Source: UBA4636 sp045534575
GTDB taxonomy: Bacteria; Bacillota; Clostridia; Christensenellales; Borkfalkiaceae
Assembly: GCA_045534575.1 (NCBI GenBank)
Contig: JAZSJZ010000013.1
Span: forward strand, 30,480 to 94,479
DNA: 64,000 nt
Direction: 5' to 3'
This document shows, piece by piece, positions 58,310 to 64,000 of this stretch (positions are counted from its first letter, which is position 1; each line of letters opens with the position of its first letter). The notes under the pieces were generated by a model, which saw only the letters and a list, made by a program, of their open reading frames with translations, was not told the DNA's origin and made no database searches. Made by a program: the position numbers and the translations under genes.

Positions 58310-60112
58310 ATGGGAAAAGTTATTGGTATTGACCTTGGAACAACTAACTCTTGCGTAGCTGTTATGGAAGGTGGCGAGCCTATCGTTATCGCTAACGCTG
58401 AAGGCGCTAGAACAACTCCATCGGTTGTTGGTTTTCAAAAAGACGGTCAAAGGTTAGTTGGTCAAATTGCAAAACGTCAAGCAGTTGCAAACAGCGAAAG
58501 AACGGTTTCTTCCATTAAAAGATATATGGGTAGCGACCATAAAACTATGATTGACGGCAAAAATTATTCACCACAAGAAATTTCTGCTATGATCTTAGGC
58601 AAACTTAAAAAGGATGCTGAAGCGTATCTTGGCGGAACTGTTACTGATGCGGTTATAACTTGCCCGGCTTACTTTACTGATAGCCAACGCCAAGCAACCA
58701 AAGATGCTGGTAAAATTGCTGGACTAAACGTTCTTCGTGTAATCAACGAACCTACGGCTGCCGCTCTTGCTTATGGTCTTGATAAAGATGCTAAATCGCA
58801 CAAAGTTATTATTTACGACCTTGGCGGTGGTACGTTCGACGTATCTATTATGGATATTGGCGATGGCGTTTTCGAAGTTTTAGCAACTAGCGGTAACAAT
58901 ATGCTCGGTGGTGATGATTTCGATAAAAAGATTATCGACTACCTTGTTGACGTTTTCAAATCTAAAGAAGGCATTGACTTATCTCAAGATAAGCTCGCAA
59001 TGCAAAGACTTAAAGAAGCCGCTGAAAAAGCAAAAATTGAACTCTCTTCTTTAAGTTCAACAAACGTAAATATTCCGTTTATTACGGCTGTTGGTAGCGA
59101 CGCAAAGCACTTAGACGAAACTTTAACTAGACAAAAATTCGATGCTTTAACTGCTGATCTTGTTAACTCAACTATCGAGCCGTTGAAGAAGGCTATGGCT
59201 GACGCTAAATTATCTTATAGCGACATTGAAAAGGTAATTTTAGTTGGTGGTTCAACTAGAATTCCAGCTGTTGTTGAAAAGGTTAAGAGCGTAACTGGTA
59301 AAGAACCGTTCAAAGGTATCAATCCTGACGAGTGTGTTGCAATCGGCGCTGCTATTCAAGCGGGCGTTCTCTCTGGCGACGTTAAAGACGTTCTTTTACT
59401 TGACGTAACTCCATTATCACTCGGTATTGAAACGTTAGGCGGTGTTTTCACTAAACTTATTGAAAGAAACACTACTATTCCTGTTAAAAAATCACAAGTT
59501 TTCTCAACTGCAGTTGACAATCAACCTGAAGTTAATATTCACGTTTTACAAGGTGAACGCCAATTCGCTAAAGACAATAAAACTTTAGGCCGTTTTGACT
59601 TAACCGGAATTATGCCAGCACCACGTGGAATCCCACAAATTGAAGTTACTTTCGATATCGATGCTAACGGCATAGTTCACGTATCTGCAAAAGATTTAGG
59701 CACGCAAAAATCTACTGATATCACAATCACTTCTTCAACAAATCTTTCTGACGAAGATATTGACAAGGCTGTTAAAGAAGCTCAACAATACGAAGAAGAA
59801 GATAAGAAGAGAAAAGAAGCAGTTGATAATAAGAACCAACTAGATGGTTTTATTTTCACTATTGAAAAGACCTTGAAGGAAAACGGCGATAAGGTTAGCG
59901 AAGAAGATAAGGCTAAACTTGAAGAAGCAATTAAAGTTGCTAAAGAAGATTTGGCTAGCGATGATGCTGATAGAATTAAAGCAGCGAACGAGCGTTTATC
60001 GAACGAAGCACAAGCAGTTTTTGCTAAAATTTATCAACAAGCTGCGGGAAATCCTCAAGATCAAGGCAACGGCGACCCACAAGATGGCGATACCGAATTT
60101 CATCAACAATAA
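58310..60112 (+). CDS. dnaK: molecular chaperone DnaK (Hsp70)
   Basis: 600 residues, the compact Gram-positive form. IGIDLGTTNSCVAVMEGG (4-21), VITCPAYFTDSQRQATKDAG, IYDLGGGTFDVSIMDIG and ILVGGSTRIPAV in the ATPase domain; interdomain linker DVLLLDVTPLSLGIET; substrate domain; C-terminus disordered (GNPQDQGNGDPQDGDTEF). AAGGAGAATTA before ATG. Third gene of the CIRCE operon. Confidence 0.98.
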   Translation: MGKVIGIDLGTTNSCVAVMEGGEPIVIANAEGARTTPSVVGFQKDGQRLVGQIAKRQAVANSERTVSSIKRYMGSDHKTMIDGKNYSPQEISAMILGKLKKDAEAYLGGTVTDAVITCPAYFTDSQRQATKDAGKIAGLNVLRVINEPTAAALAYGLDKDAKSHKVIIYDLGGGTFDVSIMDIGDGVFEVLATSGNNMLGGDDFDKKIIDYLVDVFKSKEGIDLSQDKLAMQRLKEAAEKAKIELSSLSSTNVNIPFITAVGSDAKHLDETLTRQKFDALTADLVNSTIEPLKKAMADAKLSYSDIEKVILVGGSTRIPAVVEKVKSVTGKEPFKGINPDECVAIGAAIQAGVLSGDVKDVLLLDVTPLSLGIETLGGVFTKLIERNTTIPVKKSQVFSTAVDNQPEVNIHVLQGERQFAKDNKTLGRFDLTGIMPAPRGIPQIEVTFDIDANGIVHVSAKDLGTQKSTDITITSSTNLSDEDIDKAVKEAQQYEEEDKKRKEAVDNKNQLDGFIFTIEKTLKENGDKVSEEDKAKLEEAIKVAKEDLASDDADRIKAANERLSNEAQAVFAKIYQQAAGNPQDQGNGDPQDGDTEFHQQ

Positions 60113-60121
60113 AACAAATTA

Positions 60122-60154
60122 AGCCAAGGGCGCAAAACAAGCGCCCTTTCGGCT
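60122..60154 (+). other. intercistronic hairpin between dnaK and dnaJ
   Basis: AGCC-AAGGGCGC pairs with GCGCCCTT-tc-GGCT around a 7-nt loop. There is no T run and the dnaJ ribosome site (GTGAGGT) follows at once. It is more likely an mRNA stability or processing element, or a partial terminator, than a full stop. Confidence 0.6.
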
Positions 60155-60166
60155 GTGAGGTAATCT

Positions 60167-61297
60167 ATGGCGCAAGACCATTACAAAACTCTTGGAGTTG
60201 ACAAAAAGGCAACACAAGACGAAATAAAAGCGCAATATCGAAAACTAGTTAAGCAATATCACCCCGACCTTCATCCAAACGATGCTGAGGCTGCAGCAAA
60301 GTTCAAAGAAATCAACGAGGCTAACGAGGTGTTATCAGACCCGAAAAAACGTGCTCAGTATGACTATGAGTTAGAAAACCCATATGCATCAGCTGGTGGC
60401 GCTGGCTTTGGTGATTTTGATATGGGCGGTTTTGGTGATATTTTCGGTGATATTTTTAGTCAATTTACCGGTGGTGGTAGGCGAACTCAAGTCCGCTCAA
60501 AGGGTAAAGATATCACTTACGAAATGTCTTTATCGTTTTTAGATGCCGCTAAAGGTTGCAAAAAAGAACTTTCTTATACTAGAAAAGAACCATGTCAAAA
60601 GTGCGGAGGAACGGGAGCGAAAGAAGGCAAGAATTATCAAACGTGTTCTAAGTGTGGTGGTTCTGGTCAAATTCAATACGTTTCCGGCAGTTCTTTCTTT
60701 AGAACTGTGTCAACTCGTCCTTGTCCTGACTGTAATGGAACGGGTAAAATCATCACTGAAAAATGCGACGTATGTTCAGGGCTTGGCTATAAAAATGCAA
60801 CCACCACAATTTCATTTGATATTCCAGCCGGCGCAGATACTAATAGTTACATTACTAAGCGTAGAATGGGGCATGCATCCACAAACGGAGGCGAACCGGG
60901 CGATTTAATTATTATTTTTAGGGTTTTACCGCATAAAATCTTCGTTAGAAAAGACTTTGATTTATACATTGAACTGCCTGTTACGTTTAAAACAGCGTGT
61001 CTTGGCGGAAAAGTTAAAGTTCCTACTCTTGATGACCCTATCGAAATTGATATTCCTGAAGGCACTCAAAACGGAAAAGTTATTACCGTTAGGGGCAAGG
61101 GTATTAAATCTAGATATGATACGGGTAACTTATACGTAACGGTAAAAGTTGAAACGCCTACTAAACTGTCGCGCGATCAAAAGAAGTCTATTCAAAAGTT
61201 GTTTGACGATATTGAACTAAAACAACACGCAAAAATGAACGATTATAAGAAAAACGTTGAATCGCTCTATGGTGAAAACCCATATAATAAAATTTAA
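60167..61297 (+). CDS. dnaJ: molecular chaperone DnaJ
   Basis: 376 residues. J domain with QYHPDLHPND (HPD ~33-35), G/F-rich linker (~75-100), zinc domain with four Cx2CxGxG repeats (CQKCGGTGA, CSKCGGSGQ, CPDCNGTGK, CDVCSGLGY), and C-terminal substrate domains. Stimulates the DnaK ATPase. Last gene of the operon, followed by a bidirectional terminator. Confidence 0.97.
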   Translation: MAQDHYKTLGVDKKATQDEIKAQYRKLVKQYHPDLHPNDAEAAAKFKEINEANEVLSDPKKRAQYDYELENPYASAGGAGFGDFDMGGFGDIFGDIFSQFTGGGRRTQVRSKGKDITYEMSLSFLDAAKGCKKELSYTRKEPCQKCGGTGAKEGKNYQTCSKCGGSGQIQYVSGSSFFRTVSTRPCPDCNGTGKIITEKCDVCSGLGYKNATTTISFDIPAGADTNSYITKRRMGHASTNGGEPGDLIIIFRVLPHKIFVRKDFDLYIELPVTFKTACLGGKVKVPTLDDPIEIDIPEGTQNGKVITVRGKGIKSRYDTGNLYVTVKVETPTKLSRDQKKSIQKLFDDIELKQHAKMNDYKKNVESLYGENPYNKI

Positions 61298-61302
61298 CAT
61301 AC

Positions 61303-61333
61303 AAAAAAAGTCACGATAATTCGTGACTTTTTA
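61303..61333. terminator. bidirectional terminator between dnaJ and hflX
   Basis: 12-bp perfect arms AAAAAGTCACGA (61305-61316) and TCGTGACTTTTT (61321-61332), loop TAAT. Confidence 0.9.
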
Positions 61334-61337
61334 TTTG

Positions 61338-62507
61338 CTATTTTTCTATAATATAGGTCAATTTAACTGTGTTTCCAACAATCTTCTTTTCAATAAATTT
61401 TGATTTTTGTTCAATCTGTTGAATTGCGTCAAGGTCATCTAGCGAAATTTCAGTATGCAAAATTTTTAGATTTTCATTAAGGTTTTCATAAATTGTTTCA
61501 AGCAAACTATCAATTCCATATCCGTTTTTCGCTGAGATAAAACGCTTAATATCATAAATTTGCGATGTGTCGCAAACGTCACACTTATTTAAAACGTTAA
61601 TTCTATTTGATGTTGCCTTAATTTCATCTAAAATTTTGTGAGTTACCTCAATTTCATTATAATAATCACTGCTACAATCTGCAACGCATATAACAAGATC
61701 AGCCGATAAAACCACATCAAGCGTTGATTTAAACGCCTTCATAAGTTCATCTGGAAGTTTTGAAATAAAACCAACCGTATCAACAAAAATAAAATCTTTA
61801 TCAAAGATTTTTCTTGCTCTAAAAGATGGGTCTAATGTAGCGAAAACTTGATTAAGTTCTAAAACGTCGCTCTTACAAATTCTATTTAAAAGCGTTGATT
61901 TACCCGTGTTTGTATAGCCAACGAGGGCGACAACGTTTACCTTGTTTTTCGCTCTTCTACTCGTTTGAAGTTCACGCCGTTTTTCAATATCGTCTAATCT
62001 GTTTTCTAAAAACTTAATTCTGTTTCTAATATGCCGTCTATCAGTTTCAAGTTTGGTTTCACCTGGACCTCTTGTTCCAATACCACCACCAAGACGCGAC
62101 AAAGAATCTCCTTTACCTTTTAATCTTGGATAAATATATTTTAATTGAGCAAGTTCTACCAAAACTTTACCTTCACTAGATTTAGCCCGTCTAGCAAAAA
62201 TATCTAGAATAAGATTAGTTCTCGTTATAACAACTCTATCAATAATTTCGCTAATGTTAATCGTTTGGGAAGGCGATAACTCTCCATCAAAAACAACCAC
62301 GTCACAATTCGTTTCTTCTGCTAATTCTTTTAGCTCCAAAACCTTGCCGTGACCAATAAAAGTTGCAGGTGTAATTTTAGAAACGTTTTGTGAAATAACG
62401 CCAACAACTTTGCTATCGCAAGCCTCAACTAAAGCAATCATTTCATTAAGTTTTTTATCTTTGTTATCACCATCAAAATAGGCTTCAATTATAATTACGT
62501 TATTCAT
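61338..62507 (-). CDS. hflX: GTPase HflX
   Basis: 389 residues. N-terminal HflX domain (GHGKVLELKELAEE, VVFDGELSPSQTINI), the linker GGIGTRGPGETKLETDRR (~142-159), and the G domain with GYTNTGKSTLLNRI (~197), DTVGFISKLPDELM and NKCD. Splits or rescues stalled 70S ribosomes in known homologues. TAGGTG before ATG; 47 bases after the recombinase gene on the same strand. Confidence 0.95.
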   Translation of the reverse strand: MNNVIIIEAYFDGDNKDKKLNEMIALVEACDSKVVGVISQNVSKITPATFIGHGKVLELKELAEETNCDVVVFDGELSPSQTINISEIIDRVVITRTNLILDIFARRAKSSEGKVLVELAQLKYIYPRLKGKGDSLSRLGGGIGTRGPGETKLETDRRHIRNRIKFLENRLDDIEKRRELQTSRRAKNKVNVVALVGYTNTGKSTLLNRICKSDVLELNQVFATLDPSFRARKIFDKDFIFVDTVGFISKLPDELMKAFKSTLDVVLSADLVICVADCSSDYYNEIEVTHKILDEIKATSNRINVLNKCDVCDTSQIYDIKRFISAKNGYGIDSLLETIYENLNENLKILHTEISLDDLDAIQQIEQKSKFIEKKIVGNTVKLTYIIEK

Positions 62508-62554
62508 AAAAACACCTAAAATATTTGATAATTCCTTATTTTTTTAAAGTTTTT

Positions 62555-63613
62555 CTATTCTTGGCCATCACTAGGATTATCTGGCTTTAACACAATTTTA
62601 TTTATTGCTTTTTTCCTAACGTCATCACTAATTGCGGCATAGTGGCGCTTGGTTGTGTTAATATCTTTATGACCTAAATAGTCGGCAACAACGTAAATAT
62701 CGCCGGTTTCTCGATAGAGTTTTGTTCCAAACGTGCTACGAAGTTTATGAGGCGTAATCTTTTTTAAAGGCGAAATAATTTTTGAATATTTCTTTACTAA
62801 ATCTTGAACGGCTCTAGTAGAAATTCTTTTGTTTCGAAGCGAGAGGAAAAGTGCTTTTTCGTTCTTATCAAGCCCTTCAATTTCACTTCTATGCTTTAAC
62901 CATTTTTCAAGCTCGAATTTAACCTCATCTGTAAAATATAATATTGTTCTATTTCCACCTTTTCTCGTTACGATAAAACTATTATTATCAAGGAAAATAT
63001 CGTCAACGTTTAAGCCAACTAGTTCGCTAATACGAATTCCCGTGCCTAAAAACAAAGTGAGAAGCGCCACGTCTCTACAAGCAGTATTTTTTTGGTAGGC
63101 AAGTTGATGGCTTGATAAACCTTCGCCATTTTCTGCGACTTTTAAAAGGGCTGAAATTTCGCTATTTTCCAAGCGAATTATCTCCTTATCGTGAAGTTTT
63201 GGCGTGGAAACTTTAGCCGCTGTGTTTGCAACAATCATATCACGATTAAAAAAGTATTTATACATTGATCTAACCGTTGCTAATTTTCTAGCTTTTGCTT
63301 TTTCGTTGCAAACGTGGTGAGTTCCGTTATAATCAAAACTAGAAATATAACTTAAAAATTGCTCAATATCAACAACTCTAATTTTTTCTAAGATAGAAAC
63401 ATCCATTTTAAGTATTTCTACGTCAAACTTAATTGATATAAAATCAAAGAATATGCCAAGATCCGTTGCGTAATTTAAACGAGTAAGAGGCGACGTTGTT
63501 GATTCAATTCCATAAAAATAATCACCTAAAAAGGGTGGAAGCTTCTTTAAAAGCTTATCAATTTTTTCTAAAGTTTTCACTGTTCTTTCAGTAAAATAAT
63601 TGTTTTTCGCCAT
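62555..63613 (-). CDS. tyrosine recombinase (XerC/XerD-like)
   Basis: 352 residues, longer than XerC/D (~300). N-terminal SAM-like core-binding domain (~50-160), then the catalytic domain: first Arg in FLGTGIRISELVGL (~214), HKLRSTFGTKLY (HxxR, ~298-301), DYLGHKDINTTKRHY with His and the nucleophile Tyr at the end (~332). All key residues are present, so it should be active. I use the ATG behind GAGGTAA; 16 upstream codons in frame are not coding-like. Next to hflX and no phage or transposon gene, so a chromosomal role is as likely as a mobile one. Confidence 0.88.
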   Translation of the reverse strand: MAKNNYFTERTVKTLEKIDKLLKKLPPFLGDYFYGIESTTSPLTRLNYATDLGIFFDFISIKFDVEILKMDVSILEKIRVVDIEQFLSYISSFDYNGTHHVCNEKAKARKLATVRSMYKYFFNRDMIVANTAAKVSTPKLHDKEIIRLENSEISALLKVAENGEGLSSHQLAYQKNTACRDVALLTLFLGTGIRISELVGLNVDDIFLDNNSFIVTRKGGNRTILYFTDEVKFELEKWLKHRSEIEGLDKNEKALFLSLRNKRISTRAVQDLVKKYSKIISPLKKITPHKLRSTFGTKLYRETGDIYVVADYLGHKDINTTKRHYAAISDDVRKKAINKIVLKPDNPSDGQE

Positions 63614-63661
63614 AACGTTTACCTCGAAATTAAAGTTAATGTGATAGGGGGCAATTAACAA

Positions 63662-64000
63662 AACGATAAAAAAGTTATATTAATTGCATAACAAAATGAG
63701 TAAATTTTCTGTTTATAATTTAAAAATTAAATAAAAATTTATCACCTAAATAATAGAAAAATTATAAAAAAAATTAAAAATATTTCCTTTAGCCATAAAA
63801 AATACCAAATAGGCAAATATATATAACTATGCGCAAAACACAAGTTTTGCGTAAAGAAGTACCAAAAATTATAGCAAATTTGCAAAATTGAAATAAAACT
63901 CAAAATCTTTGATAAATTCTACAATTTTAAGCGTTATTATATTTTTGCAAATTATAAAATTTAAAATAATTGCGTAAAATATTGAAATTTTACATAAATA
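63662..64000. other. AT-rich intergenic region without a recognised gene
   Basis: 339 bases, very AT-rich. It holds an 8-bp inverted repeat CGCAAAAC-ACAA-GTTTTGCG (63832-63851) and a 10-base palindrome GCAAATTTGC (63874-63883). No open frame with a ribosome site, no tRNA and no clear promoter could be supported. The plain A/T runs may include promoter parts for the minus-strand recombinase gene. Confidence 0.5.

Noticed and set aside
62555..63613. Phage or integrative-element integrase
   Set aside because: No excisionase, phage, relaxase or cargo gene lies nearby and hflX is adjacent; kept as a chromosomal tyrosine recombinase.
1..64000. CRISPR array, rRNA operon, insertion sequence
   Set aside because: No regularly spaced repeats, no rRNA sequence and no transposase frame were seen on either strand.

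Overview
The window reads as a piece of chromosome from a low-GC, spore-former-lineage Bacillota (Clostridia-like) bacterium. The evidence is the AT-rich DNA, strong AGGAGG-type ribosome binding sites, sigma-A promoters (TTGACA-17-TATAAT), the gene order pcrA-ligA / yicC-rpoZ-priA-def-fmt-rsmB-rlmN-rsgA-rpe-thiN, an intact pro-sigma-K gene, and an hrcA-grpE-dnaK-dnaJ operon behind a CIRCE operator. Most of it is housekeeping. There is one tRNA and no rRNA, CRISPR array or insertion sequence. I cannot name the species.

Layout. 1-5.5 kb: the 3' end of a DUF1015-like gene, a convergent DUF1846 gene, then prmA, mtaB, a HIT protein, rpsU and a small unknown gene. 5.5-18.9 kb: a long co-oriented run for DNA repair and replication (pcrA, ligA, priA), RNA polymerase omega, formyl-methionine handling (def, fmt), rRNA modification (rsmB, rlmN), ribosome assembly (rsgA), then rpe and thiamine pyrophosphokinase. 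gmk, coaBC and the PP2C phosphatase / PASTA kinase pair often found in this order are not here. rsgA appears to start at an ATT codon. 19-22.3 kb: an MscS channel coupled to an 810-residue membrane-anchored surface protein. 22.3-24.2 kb: a GntR (YtrA-like) regulator with an ABC exporter behind a 7-N14-7 palindrome. 24.3-26.3 kb: a small accessory segment with different codon use (XRE/zinc-ribbon membrane regulator, 55-residue membrane peptide, alpha/beta hydrolase). It ends next to a tRNA-Leu(CAA) gene whose 3' end is duplicated, like an old attachment-site scar.

26.9-33.9 kb: polA, coaE, a lytic transglycosylase, dtd, a double-[4Fe-4S] protein, a 41-residue protein and convergent transketolase. 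34-45.2 kb: proS, a CPBP protease, a membrane protein, mnmE, a LysR regulator, cca, an S51 peptidase, and a two-component operon whose third gene looks like a PrsW-family protein with its catalytic residues replaced. 45.2-48.7 kb: a YkvI-like transporter overlapping tail-to-tail with an NMT1/THI5-type ABC uptake operon. 48.9-56.3 kb: valS, an O-methyltransferase and U32 protein (the yrrM/yrrN/yrrO type pair), sigK, an SDR enzyme, thyA and folA. 56.5-61.3 kb: the heat-shock operon. 61.3-63.6 kb: hflX and a tyrosine recombinase on the minus strand, followed by AT-rich DNA without a gene.

I found no clear new defence or mobile system. The most interesting items are the tRNA-Leu scar with the neighbouring codon-shifted segment, the PrsW-like protein lacking its catalytic residues, the MscS-surface protein pair, the ATT start of rsgA, and a strong codon-context bias (NAC before G) that marks native genes and is lost in the accessory segment.
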